From Kaistia defluvii (GTDB lineage Bacteria > Pseudomonadota > Alphaproteobacteria > Rhizobiales > Kaistiaceae), in contig NZ_JAPKNI010000006.1 in assembly GCF_026343955.1 (NCBI RefSeq), forward strand, positions 124,001 to 188,000: a stretch of DNA of 64,000 nucleotides, given 5' to 3'. How positions within the stretch are numbered: the stretch's first letter is position 1; the number at the start of each line of letters is the position of its first letter. Shown piece by piece: positions 1 through 7,776 of this stretch. The translations under genes and the position numbers were made by a program. The notes beneath the pieces are model-generated. The model did no database searches. It was not told where the DNA came from and saw only the letters and a list, made by a program, of their open reading frames with translations.

Positions 1-21
1 CTGGAAGATTGTGGAGGGGAC

Positions 22-948
22 ATGCTTACCAAGGATTTCGTGGTCTATGACGACCGGTTCCGTTCTCTCGCCATGGGGAACGTCCATGTCGAGCAGCTCG
101 CGACGGGCTTTCGCTGGGCCGAGGGCCCGGCCTATTTCGCCGCCGGCAAGTATCTGATCTGGTCGGATATCCCGAACGACCGTCTGATGCGCTACGACGA
201 AACCGACGGCTCGGTCTCGGTTTTCGCCACGCCGTGCAACAACCACAACGGCCATACCGTCGATCTCGAGGGGCGACTCGTGTCCTGCGAGCATCTTGGC
301 CGCTGCGTCAGCCGCATCGAGCATGACGGCACGCGCAAGGTGCTTGCCGACCGGTTCGAGGGAAAGAAGCTAAACGCGCCGAACGACGTGGTCGTGAAGT
401 CGGATGGCTCGATCTGGTTCACCGATCCGACCTACGGCATCGACGGCGATTATGAAGGCGACAAGGCCGACAGCGAAATCGGCGCCTGCAACGTCTACCG
501 GATCGATCCGGCCTCCGGGGCGGTGACGGCAGTTGTTACCGACATGGTGCGCCCGAATGGCCTGGCCTTCTCGCCCGACGAATCGATCCTCTACGTCGCC
601 GATACCGGCCTGACCCACAAGGCGGACTGCTCGCCCGACATCCGCGCCTATCCGGTCGCGGCCGACGGCAAGTCGGTCGGCGCCGGTCGCACCTTCGCCA
701 CCAGCGACATCGGCCTGTTCGACGGTTTCCGCGTCGACATTCACGGCAACATCTGGAGCTCGTGCGGCGACGGCGTGAACTGCTACGCGCCGGACGGCAC
801 GCTGATCGGCAAGATCAAGATCCCGGAAGTCGTGGCCAACGTCGAGTTCGGCGCCCGCAAGCGCAACCGCCTCTACATCTGCGGCACGACCAGCCTCTAT
901 TCGGTCTATCTCAACACCCGCGCGGCAAAGCGTCCGGCCGCGAAGTAG
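22..948 (+). CDS. SMP-30/gluconolactonase family lactonase
   Basis: A 308-residue cytoplasmic protein of the SMP-30/gluconolactonase/LRE six-bladed propeller family, which opens sugar lactones in aldose oxidation pathways. The expected metal ligands are visible by family comparison: Glu34 in AEGPAYF, Asn179 in RPNGLAFSPDE and Asp234 in FDGFRVD. Asn121 in the APNDVVV stretch matches the substrate-side Asn. Length is typical. The ATG is preceded by a strong GGAGGGG about four bases upstream. The neighbours do not reveal the sugar. Family is clear; substrate is unknown. Confidence 0.88.
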   Translation: MLTKDFVVYDDRFRSLAMGNVHVEQLATGFRWAEGPAYFAAGKYLIWSDIPNDRLMRYDETDGSVSVFATPCNNHNGHTVDLEGRLVSCEHLGRCVSRIEHDGTRKVLADRFEGKKLNAPNDVVVKSDGSIWFTDPTYGIDGDYEGDKADSEIGACNVYRIDPASGAVTAVVTDMVRPNGLAFSPDESILYVADTGLTHKADCSPDIRAYPVAADGKSVGAGRTFATSDIGLFDGFRVDIHGNIWSSCGDGVNCYAPDGTLIGKIKIPEVVANVEFGARKRNRLYICGTTSLYSVYLNTRAAKRPAAK

Positions 949-960
949 AGATTCGAGAAG

Positions 961-1210
961 GCGGGTGAGGGGGCAGGTCTGGCAGGCCTCAACCCCTCAC
1001 CCGGCCCTGACGGGCCGACCTCTTCCCATGGGAGAGAAGATCGAGCGGTCGCCTTGCGCTGGCTGTGAGGCGATGATGGATAATCGGCGCTTCATTCCGC
1101 GGCTTCGTGCGGACATGACGGAAGCCGAGCGCCGGGCCCAGCCTGACGACTCGGCCTAGCCTTCACCTCTCCCACGAGGAGAGGTCGACGGCCCAAGGCC
1201 GGCGGGTGAG
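961..1210. repeat. Palindromic intergenic element enclosing a DUF559-like remnant
   Basis: The 308-base gap between the lactonase and the MerR gene holds inverted copies of a GCGGGTGAGGGG / CCCCTCACCCGGCC arm: at 961-972, 991-1004 and, inverted, 1167-1210 (with CTCTCCCACGAGGAGAGG). This is the look of the GC-rich palindromic elements common between rhizobial genes. Between the arms a short plus-strand reading (about 1074-1159) contains RLRADMTEAERR, which resembles the start of DUF559 endonuclease-like proteins and then breaks off. No intact gene is present. Confidence 0.55.
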
Positions 1211-1256
1211 TGGTTCCGTCGTCCAAGACTTCGTCCTCTGGCTAGCCCCCAGCCTC

Positions 1257-1682
1257 TCAATGCCGTTCGTGCAGACAGGCGCCGTGGTCGCCCAGGACTT
1301 CGATCACCCGGCATTCGGCGACGCGGCCGTGCTCGCCTTCGTCGACCATGCGCTGAACCTCGGAACGCAACGCCGTCAGCTTGGCGATCTTCTCGTCGAT
1401 CTCGGCCAGATGGCTGCGCGCGATGACATCGACATCGGCGCAGGAGCGGTCCGGCTGGTCGGAGAGAGTCAGCAGCTGCCGGATCGCCTCGACCTCGAAA
1501 CCCAGCTCCCGCGCATGGCGGATGAAGCGCAGCCGCTGGATCGCCGCCGCGTCATAGCTGCGCCGGTTGCTGTCGGTGCGGGCCGGGGAGGGCAGCAGCC
1601 CTACTTCCTCGTAATAGCGGATGGTCGGAACCTTGATGCCGGTCTGGCGCGACACGGTGCCGATCGGAACTGCGCGATCCAT
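1257..1682 (-). CDS. MerR-family metal-responsive regulator (ZntR/CadR/PbrR type)
   Basis: A 141-residue MerR regulator, divergent from the heavy-metal P-type ATPase that it very likely controls. The N-terminal winged helix is typical (IGTVSRQTGIKVPTIRYYEEVGLL), followed by a dimerisation helix and three conserved cysteines (SCADVD, AECRVIEV, GACLHERH) plus a terminal histidine. That pattern fits the Zn/Cd/Pb-sensing subgroup rather than copper CueR. The chosen ATG at 1682 has GAGGTG seven bases upstream; an in-frame GTG at 1691 lies inside that ribosome site and is rejected. It acts by untwisting the 19-bp-spaced promoter next to it. Confidence 0.9.
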   Translation of the reverse strand: MDRAVPIGTVSRQTGIKVPTIRYYEEVGLLPSPARTDSNRRSYDAAAIQRLRFIRHARELGFEVEAIRQLLTLSDQPDRSCADVDVIARSHLAEIDEKIAKLTALRSEVQRMVDEGEHGRVAECRVIEVLGDHGACLHERH

Positions 1683-1694
1683 GCAAATCACCTC

Positions 1695-1725
1695 TTGATC
1701 CTCTAGTCGCTAGAGCATGTAGGCT
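1695..1725 (+). promoter_or_regulatory. MerR-type operator-promoter of the metal ATPase
   Basis: A TTGATC -35 (1695-1700) and TAGGCT -10 (1720-1725) are separated by 19 bp. The spacer contains the perfect dyad CTCTAG-TCG-CTAGAG (1701-1715). The overlong spacer with a centred dyad is the hallmark of promoters activated by MerR-family proteins. It reads toward the P-type ATPase start at 1781 and also lies just upstream of the regulator gene, so the regulator probably controls both. Confidence 0.85.
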
Positions 1726-1780
1726 ACCTTTCGAAACACACAAGAGCCTCGCACCACCAGGCCGAATTCGAGAGTAGATC

Positions 1781-4057
1781 ATGGGAATTCAGGACCGCTA
1801 CCGCATCACCGGCATGGATTGCGCCTCCTGCGCGCAGAAGATCGATACCGCCGTCCGCCGAATTGACGGCGTCGAGGATGTCTCCGTGTCGGTTTCGGCC
1901 GGCACGATGACGGTGCGGCGCGGCGAGGTGGCGGATCCGGCCGAGCCAATCCGGGCGATCGTGACGAAGCTTGGCTACGGCATCGCGCCACTCGCCAACC
2001 GCACGACGCCCGCGCATTCGCAGCATGGCGCTGGCCCTGACCACGACGCTACCTGTAGCGGCCATGACCATGACCACGGTGGGCACCACCATGACCATGG
2101 CCATGCGCACGATCATGCGCCTGCGACGCCGGCCGCTGCCGCGAAGGCCGCGCCGCCGCTCGACCTGCACGGCCACGATGCCGGCGAGGACGAGGGCGCC
2201 TGGTGGCAGTCGAAGAAGGCCAAGCTGACGCTGGCGGCGGGCGCCGCGATCGTCGTCGCCTTCGTGACCTCGCATCTCTTCCCCGAAGCGAAGTCGATCA
2301 TCTTTGCCGTCGCCATGCTGGTCGGCCTCGTGCCGATCGCCCGCCGCGCGCTGATGGCGGCGCGCTATGGCACGCCGTTCTCGATCGAGACGCTGATGAC
2401 CATCGCGGCGGTCGGCGCCGTGATCATCGGTGCGGGCGAGGAGGCGGCGATGGTCGTCTTCCTGTTCCTGATCGGCGAGCTGCTGGAGGGCGTCGCGGCC
2501 CGCCGGGCGCGCTCCAGCATTCGCGGCCTCGCCACCCTGCTGCCCGAAACGGCGCGCCTCGAAGGCCCTGACGGCACGCGCGAGATCCCGGCGGCCGAGC
2601 TGACGCTTGGCGCGATCATCCAGATCCGTCCCGGCGACCGCATCGCCGCCGACGGGCGCATCCTCGAGGGCGAGAGCGCGATTGACGAGGCGCCGGTGAC
2701 GGGCGAAAGCGTGCCGAAGCGCAAGGGCGTCGGCGACACGGTTTTTGCCGGCACGATCAACGCCGATGGCGTCATCCGCGTCGAGGTGACGGCGGTCGCT
2801 TCCGACAACACGATCGCGCGCATCGTCCGCCTGGTCGAGGAAGCGCAGGAATCGAAGGCGCCGACCGAGCGCTTCATCGACCGCTTCTCGCGCTGGTACA
2901 CGCCAGCCGTGCTGATCGTCGGCGCGCTGGTTGCCGTCCTGCCGCCGCTGGTCTTTGGCGGAAACTGGGGCGAATGGGTCTATAAGGGCCTCGCCATCCT
3001 GCTGATTGGCTGCCCCTGTGCGCTGGTGATCTCGACGCCGGCGGCGATCGCGGCCGGGCTCGCCGCCGGTGCGCGCCAGGGCCTGCTGATGAAGGGCGGC
3101 GCCGTGCTGGAGACGCTGGCCGGAATCAACAGGGTCGCCTTCGACAAGACCGGCACGCTGACGCTGGGCCGGCCTGTCGTCAGCGATGTCGTCGGCTATG
3201 GCCGTCCGGAGGCCGAGGTGATCGCGCTGGCCGCGTCGCTGGAGACGGGCTCCAACCATCCGCTCGCCCGCGCCATTCTCGCCAAGGCGACCGACCTGGC
3301 GGCGCCCACGATCGTCGCGGAAGCGATCGCCGCCATCGCCGGCAAGGGCATGACCGGCAAGGTCGAGGGCCGTTCCCTGCTGCTCGGCTCGGCCGCCGCT
3401 GCGGCGGAGATCGTGCCGCTGACGGCCGAGCAGGACGCCGCGATCAGCGCTTTCAGCGGCGAAGGCAAGAGCGTTTCGGTGCTGCTGGTCGACGATGTTA
3501 TCGTCGGCATCATCGCCATGCGGGACGGCCCGCGCGCCGACGCCAAGGCGGGACTGACGGCGCTCGCGGCGCTGAATGTGTCGCCGATCATGCTGACGGG
3601 CGACAATGCGCGCGCGGCCCAGGCGGTCGGCGGCGATCTCGGCATCGAGGTGCGCGCCGAACTGCTGCCGCAGGACAAGCAGCGCATCATCCGCGAACTG
3701 CAGGCCGGTGGCGCGAAGGTGGCCAAGGTCGGCGACGGCATCAACGATGCGCCGGCGCTGGCGGCGGCCGATGTCGGCATAGCCATGGGCGGCGGCACCG
3801 ATGTGGCGCTGGAGACGGCCGATGCGGCGATCCTCAACAACAATGTCGGCGATGTCGCGCGGCTGATCCGGCTGGCGCGGCGGACGATGAGGAACATCCA
3901 CCAGAACATCGTCATCGCGCTGGGCCTGAAGGCGGTGTTCCTGGTCACGACCATCCTCGGCATCACCGGCCTCTGGCCCGCCATTCTCGCCGACACCGGC
4001 GCGACGGTGCTGGTAACGATCAACGCGCTGTCGCTACTGGTGGTGAAGAAGGGGTAG
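1781..4057 (+). CDS. zntA: Zn/Cd/Pb-exporting P1B-type ATPase
   Basis: A 758-residue heavy-metal efflux ATPase of the inner membrane. From the N-terminus: an HMA domain with metal-binding Cys14/Cys17 (GMDCASC); a His-rich linker around residues 85-115 (repeated HDH/GHHHDHGHAHDH); membrane helices; the CPC motif at Cys411-Pro-Cys413; phosphorylated Asp455 in DKTGTLT; the SNHPLA motif; and GDGINDAPALAAAD. A Lys near the seventh helix (LGLKAVF) and an Asp in the last helix (ILADTGATV) match the P1B-2 Zn/Cd/Pb class, not copper pumps. The operator upstream supports metal-inducible expression. The exact metal preference is inferred. Confidence 0.93.
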   Translation: MGIQDRYRITGMDCASCAQKIDTAVRRIDGVEDVSVSVSAGTMTVRRGEVADPAEPIRAIVTKLGYGIAPLANRTTPAHSQHGAGPDHDATCSGHDHDHGGHHHDHGHAHDHAPATPAAAAKAAPPLDLHGHDAGEDEGAWWQSKKAKLTLAAGAAIVVAFVTSHLFPEAKSIIFAVAMLVGLVPIARRALMAARYGTPFSIETLMTIAAVGAVIIGAGEEAAMVVFLFLIGELLEGVAARRARSSIRGLATLLPETARLEGPDGTREIPAAELTLGAIIQIRPGDRIAADGRILEGESAIDEAPVTGESVPKRKGVGDTVFAGTINADGVIRVEVTAVASDNTIARIVRLVEEAQESKAPTERFIDRFSRWYTPAVLIVGALVAVLPPLVFGGNWGEWVYKGLAILLIGCPCALVISTPAAIAAGLAAGARQGLLMKGGAVLETLAGINRVAFDKTGTLTLGRPVVSDVVGYGRPEAEVIALAASLETGSNHPLARAILAKATDLAAPTIVAEAIAAIAGKGMTGKVEGRSLLLGSAAAAAEIVPLTAEQDAAISAFSGEGKSVSVLLVDDVIVGIIAMRDGPRADAKAGLTALAALNVSPIMLTGDNARAAQAVGGDLGIEVRAELLPQDKQRIIRELQAGGAKVAKVGDGINDAPALAAADVGIAMGGGTDVALETADAAILNNNVGDVARLIRLARRTMRNIHQNIVIALGLKAVFLVTTILGITGLWPAILADTGATVLVTINALSLLVVKKG

Positions 4058-4111
4058 GGCCGGAGGTTTCTCCAAGGTCCTTGGACGGGTCCACATGAAT
4101 CTCGACCTGTT

Positions 4112-4160
4112 CCAACACACCCCGTCATCCTGCTTTCGCAGCGATGACGGGGTGTGTTGG
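4112..4160. terminator. Bidirectional hairpin between convergent genes
   Basis: An 18-bp perfect stem (4112-4129 with 4143-4160; arm CCAACACACCCCGTCATC) encloses a smaller CTGC/GCAG stem-loop. It sits between the convergent ends of the metal ATPase (plus) and the serine protease (minus). There is no long T-run, so it may act as a bidirectional terminator or transcription insulator. Confidence 0.6.
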
Positions 4161-4180
4161 TCGAACGGATGGCGGCCGCC

Positions 4181-5698
4181 TTACCGCAAGGCGGCGCTCG
4201 CCGTCGCCTCGGGAAGCGCCGACAGAGCCGCCGCCGCATCGACCAGCCCCGCGCCAAAAATGTCGTCGCGGCCGGGCTTGCCAAGGTCGCGGGCCGTCCG
4301 GGTGAGGATGGCGCGCAGGGCCGCGGGCGACAGGTCCGGCGCCCGTTCGAGCAGCAGGGCCGTCACGCCCGTCACCTGCGCCGCCGCGAAGGAGGTGCCG
4401 GAAAGCTGGGTATAGGTTGCGCCCGGCGCCGCGGTCAGGATGTCGACGCCGGGGGCGGCGAGCGCGACATAGGCGCCGCGATTGGCCGAGGCGTAGATGG
4501 CGTCATTGGCGTCCGTCGCCGTCACGGCAATCACGGCCGGATGCGCGCCGGGATAGACGGGCGCCGCCTTGGGGCCGCCATTGCCGGCCGCTGCGATCAG
4601 GATCATGCCGCGCTGGCCGGCGGCGTCCAAACCCTTGGCCAGCATAACGTCTTCCGGGCCGGCGAAGCTCAGGTTGACGATGCGCGCCCCGGCGGCCGCG
4701 GCCTTGTCGAGGCTTTTCAGGATGTCGAGCGTCGAGCCCCGCGCCGTGGCGTCCTGACGTCCGAGGAAGCTGTCGAAGGCCAGGATCTTCACTTTGGGCG
4801 AGGCGCTGACCAGGCGCTGGTGCGCAGCGATGACGCCGGCGATCGCGGTGCCATGCGGGTCGAGGGTTGCGCTCTGGCTGGCGGGATCAAGCGTGCCGGC
4901 AAGCTCCGGATGGCTGCCGTCGATGCCGGAATCGATCACCGCCACGAGGATGGCCTTGCCATCAGCCACCGCATGCGCTTCGGGCAGGCGCATCTTCGCT
5001 GGTGCATACTGCACCGCCGCCAGGTCGCCGGGCGGGACCGGCGCGTCATCGTCCTGCAAGGCGTAGAGATGGTTCAACTCGCTGGAAAGCAAGGCTTTAT
5101 CGGCTCGCAGCGCCCGGAGCGCCGCGACCGAACTGCCGCCCTTGGCGACCCGGGCGCGCACCACGGTCGTGCCGGTCAGCGCCAGATGAACGGTCTCGAG
5201 ACGGGTCAGGCGGTGACGCCTCAGGATGGTCTCGCTGATTTCCGGCGAAGCGGCCGTGAAGAGAACCTCTCCCTCGACATGGCTGCCGACCCGTGCCTGG
5301 AGAACGTCCGTCCGCCGGATTGGCTTCGGCGTTGTCTTCTTCGGCGCTGGCGCCTTGGTTGCCCGCGCCGGCTTACGCGTCTGGGCTTTTGGCCGACGGA
5401 GGGCGGGACGTTCGTAATCGCGCGGCGGTGCCACTTCGCGCTCGGCCATCGGATAGGCGATCGCCGGAACGAACAGGATCACCGGGCCAGGGCCAGGGCG
5501 TGGACGTCGCGGCCGGTCTGGTCGCTCGGGCCTCGGCCGCCTCGGGCGCCGCTTCCAGTCATCGTCGCCCGTATCGGCATTGGCATTGACGGCCGATTGC
5601 GCGACGAGAATGCGTTCCGCCGCAAGGGCTTGCGGGTAGGGCGCTGTTGCCAGCATCGCCAGCGCGAGCGCCAGCATACCGATCCGGTGCGTGTTCAT
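4181..5698 (-). CDS. Secreted S8 (subtilisin-like) serine protease
   Basis: A 505-residue precursor. Signal peptide at residues 1-27 (cleavage near ALAAE), then a basic Arg/Pro-rich segment (about 46-130), a ferredoxin-like propeptide-type region (about 143-214), and the S8 catalytic domain (about 247-495). Catalytic residues are Asp256 (VIDSG), His282 (DPHGTAIAG) and Ser436 (GTSFAAA); oxyanion Asn373 is in AAGNGG. The start has GGGAGG upstream. It lies 54 bases after the anti-sigma gene on the same strand, so it probably belongs to the sigma operon. It likely acts in the periplasm or outside the cell; its substrate is unknown. Confidence 0.9.
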   Translation of the reverse strand: MNTHRIGMLALALAMLATAPYPQALAAERILVAQSAVNANADTGDDDWKRRPRRPRPERPDRPRRPRPGPGPVILFVPAIAYPMAEREVAPPRDYERPALRRPKAQTRKPARATKAPAPKKTTPKPIRRTDVLQARVGSHVEGEVLFTAASPEISETILRRHRLTRLETVHLALTGTTVVRARVAKGGSSVAALRALRADKALLSSELNHLYALQDDDAPVPPGDLAAVQYAPAKMRLPEAHAVADGKAILVAVIDSGIDGSHPELAGTLDPASQSATLDPHGTAIAGVIAAHQRLVSASPKVKILAFDSFLGRQDATARGSTLDILKSLDKAAAAGARIVNLSFAGPEDVMLAKGLDAAGQRGMILIAAAGNGGPKAAPVYPGAHPAVIAVTATDANDAIYASANRGAYVALAAPGVDILTAAPGATYTQLSGTSFAAAQVTGVTALLLERAPDLSPAALRAILTRTARDLGKPGRDDIFGAGLVDAAAALSALPEATASAALR

Positions 5699-5752
5699 GG
5701 CAGCCTCCCGAGGGCCGGTTGCAGACTAACTCGGACGGTTGTGGACCGGGGC

Positions 5753-6427
5753 TCAGGGCGCCGCTATGACCAGCTTCACGATGTCCTTCGCGGCCGCGAG
5801 CCTGTCGGTCGCCGTCTTACGGTCGGCTTCGCGCATCGTGGCGTCGCCGATCCGCAGCTTGAACAGGCCGCCGGCGCGGGGGCCGTCGACGAGGCTGCCG
5901 CCGACCGAGCCGACGATCTGCTCGATCTCCGCGGCCGTCGCCTCCGGCTGGAAGGCGATCAGCAGATAGGCGCCAGATGGGTTAACAGCGCTGTCGCCGG
6001 AGGCGGTTTGGTAGCCCTGCGTTAACTCCCTTTGGGCGACCAGCCCGCCAAGCGCGCCGCCCAGCACGAGCAGCACCAGCGCCGCGGCAGCCGCCGACAG
6101 TCCGAGTTGCGACGGGGATAGCGCCGCGATCTGTTCCCCGAATGCGCCGAACAGCCGGGAAAGCAGCGACGGACGGGCTGACGGGGCGGATTTTCCGATC
6201 TCGGCGAACAGGCGATCGGCCATGCGCGACGCCGGCAGCGGCAGGGCCTCGGCGCTTTCGATCGCGGCGATCCGCTCGCCGTCTATCCGCGCCAGATGGG
6301 CGCGCAGCAGCGGATCGGTGGCCAGCGCCGCCTCCACCTCGGCGGCTTCCTCGGCCGAAAGCGTGCCATTGGCGTACCAGGGCAGCAACGCCTCGATGCG
6401 GCCGGGCTCGTCTTGTGGATCCGTCAT
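5753..6427 (-). CDS. Membrane-anchored anti-sigma factor with propeptide-like C-terminal domain
   Basis: A 224-residue protein. The N-terminal cytoplasmic part (IEALLPWYANGTLSAEEAAE) is typical of ZAS-like anti-sigma proteins but lacks the His-Cys zinc motif. A single membrane helix (SAAAAALVLLVLGGALGGLV, about residues 112-131) leads to a periplasmic domain of about 75 residues (from AYLLIAFQP to DIVKLVI) with a predicted beta-alpha-beta-beta-alpha-beta order, resembling subtilase propeptides. The ATG overlaps the sigma stop codon (ATGA), indicating translational coupling. It should sequester the upstream sigma factor. The propeptide likeness is my inference. Confidence 0.75.
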   Translation of the reverse strand: MTDPQDEPGRIEALLPWYANGTLSAEEAAEVEAALATDPLLRAHLARIDGERIAAIESAEALPLPASRMADRLFAEIGKSAPSARPSLLSRLFGAFGEQIAALSPSQLGLSAAAAALVLLVLGGALGGLVAQRELTQGYQTASGDSAVNPSGAYLLIAFQPEATAAEIEQIVGSVGGSLVDGPRAGGLFKLRIGDATMREADRKTATDRLAAAKDIVKLVIAAP

Positions 6428-6984
6428 GGCCAACCCCTGTCCAGTCCGGCGTCCCGGCAGAGCTCCGAAAGCCGCTTGCGGGCATGGAACACGCGGGTCT
6501 TCACCGTATTTTCCGGTATGCCGACAATGCGGCTGACATCTTCGATCGACTGTTCCTGATAGTAGACGAGGTCGATCACCTCGCGGTGCTCGCGCGACAG
6601 CCGGTCGATGCAGGCGCGCAGGACGCCGGCCTTGTCCGATTTCTGCAGCGTCACCTCCGGCGTGTCGTCGAGATCCTCGATCGCCTCGGCGAATTCGTCG
6701 TCGAGCGGCGCTTCGGTGCGGCGGCGCAGGGCCGAATAGGCCTTGAAGCGGGCGATGGAGAGGAGCCAGGTCGTGACGCTGGCGCGCCCTTCGAACCTGG
6801 CCGCCTGGCGCCAGACGTCGAGGAAGACTTCGGTCACGATGTCCTCGGCGATATCCTCGCGCCGGACCAGCCGCAGGACGAAGCGGTGGACGCGGATGTT
6901 GTGCGCGCCGAACAGGGCCCGCATCGCCGCCTGGTCGCCCCTAGCGATCCGGGCGATCCACTGTTCGTCCTGGCTGCCGAGCAT
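6424..6984 (-). CDS. ECF RNA polymerase sigma factor
   Basis: About 186 residues with sigma-70 region 2 (IVTEVFLDVWRQAARFEG, then TTWLLSIARF) and region 4 with its helix-turn-helix (SIEDVSRIVGIPENTVKTRV). An upstream open frame to 7392 overlaps the Gly/His-rich gene and is rejected. ATG codons at 6984, 6996 and 7008 are all possible; 6984 is chosen because GATGGGG precedes it. It is coupled to the anti-sigma gene by an ATGA overlap. The module probably responds to an envelope signal, and the sigma factor may drive its own operon. Confidence 0.85.
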   Translation of the reverse strand: MLGSQDEQWIARIARGDQAAMRALFGAHNIRVHRFVLRLVRREDIAEDIVTEVFLDVWRQAARFEGRASVTTWLLSIARFKAYSALRRRTEAPLDDEFAEAIEDLDDTPEVTLQKSDKAGVLRACIDRLSREHREVIDLVYYQEQSIEDVSRIVGIPENTVKTRVFHARKRLSELCRDAGLDRGWP

Positions 6985-7120
6985 TGGAGGCCCCATCCAT
7001 CCCGCCATCTGACCGGGGAGGGTGGCGATTTGCCGTTCCCCGGTCAACTCTCGTGGCGGTTGCCAGGCGGATTTGGGGAAACGTCCCATCGCCACCTGGC
7101 CTTTACCGGCCATGCTGCGC

Positions 7121-7489
7121 TCAATCGCAGACCACGACCCGCTTCCAGACACGGCCGACGCCGGGGACGAAGACCCGCTTGCGGACTTTGTAGCATTCGT
7201 CCCGGACGCCGACATAAGCGGGGATGCCGATATAGATGCCGCCGCCCCAGCGCGGGCCGCCCCAGCCACCACCATGGCCGCCCCAACCACCGTGACCGCC
7301 ATGGCCGCCATGACCGCCACCATGGCCACCGCCATGCCCGCCACCATGGCCGCCGCTGAAGCCCCCGGGGCCGCCGAAACCGGGGCCGGCATTGGCGCTG
7401 CCGGCGGTGAGGAACGAGGTGGCGCCGATGGTGGCGATGGCCAGCGCTGCGACGGTGGCGGTGGTGCGGATCGTCTTGAGAATGGTCAT
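7121..7489 (-). CDS. Secreted Gly/His-rich protein
   Basis: A 122-residue protein with a signal peptide (MTILKTIRTTATVAALAIAT..., cleavage after ANA at about residue 33), a low-complexity GHGGG/GGHGG/GGWGG tract and a folded-looking C-terminal part (VRDECYKVRKRVFVPGVGRV, ending VVVCD) with two cysteines that may pair. The ATG at 7489 has GGGAG upstream. It lies 137 bases before the sigma gene on the same strand. The His-rich tract could bind metal ions; no function is established. A longer frame to 7846 has no supporting signals. Confidence 0.7.
   Translation of the reverse strand: MTILKTIRTTATVAALAIATIGATSFLTAGSANAGPGFGGPGGFSGGHGGGHGGGHGGGHGGHGGHGGWGGHGGGWGGPRWGGGIYIGIPAYVGVRDECYKVRKRVFVPGVGRVWKRVVVCD
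7250..7380. repeat. GGH-type coding repeat
   Basis: Tandem short repeats of GGNCAC/GGN-like codons encode the GHGGG/GHGG/GWGG tract of the secreted Gly/His-rich protein. Such a tract is prone to length variation by slippage. Confidence 0.6.
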
Positions 7490-7776
7490 TCTAGATCTCC
7501 CTCTGGAACCTTTGGGTCCGCCCGTTGCGGCCCCGATGACCATTGGTCGTGGCGGCACGGGAAAAGGTTCACGCGGGCTCCCACTTTTTTTCGAAGTTTT
7601 TTTGAGACCGCCGGAAATCGCCGATTTTGAAACGATTTTGGCCCGGAAAGAGGCTTCGGGCTTGATTAAAGCGCCGGCTTCGCCATCGTCACGGTCGCGC
7701 TGCGCCGGATTCTTGCCCGAGCAGCCTGCCGAGCGCGCCTCTGAAACAACGATCAAGCTACGACAGGTCTTCTTGC

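Noticed and set aside
1724-3901. A 725-codon frame antisense to the metal ATPase
   Set aside because: Shadow of a high-GC gene; low-complexity translation.
6985-7392. Long N-terminal extension of the sigma factor
   Set aside because: It overlaps the Gly/His-rich gene in another frame and is Ala/Met-rich low complexity; start moved to 6984.
7504-7526. GGAAC...CGTT resembling an EcfG general-stress promoter
   Set aside because: The spacer is 13 bases rather than about 16-18, so it does not fit the promoter.
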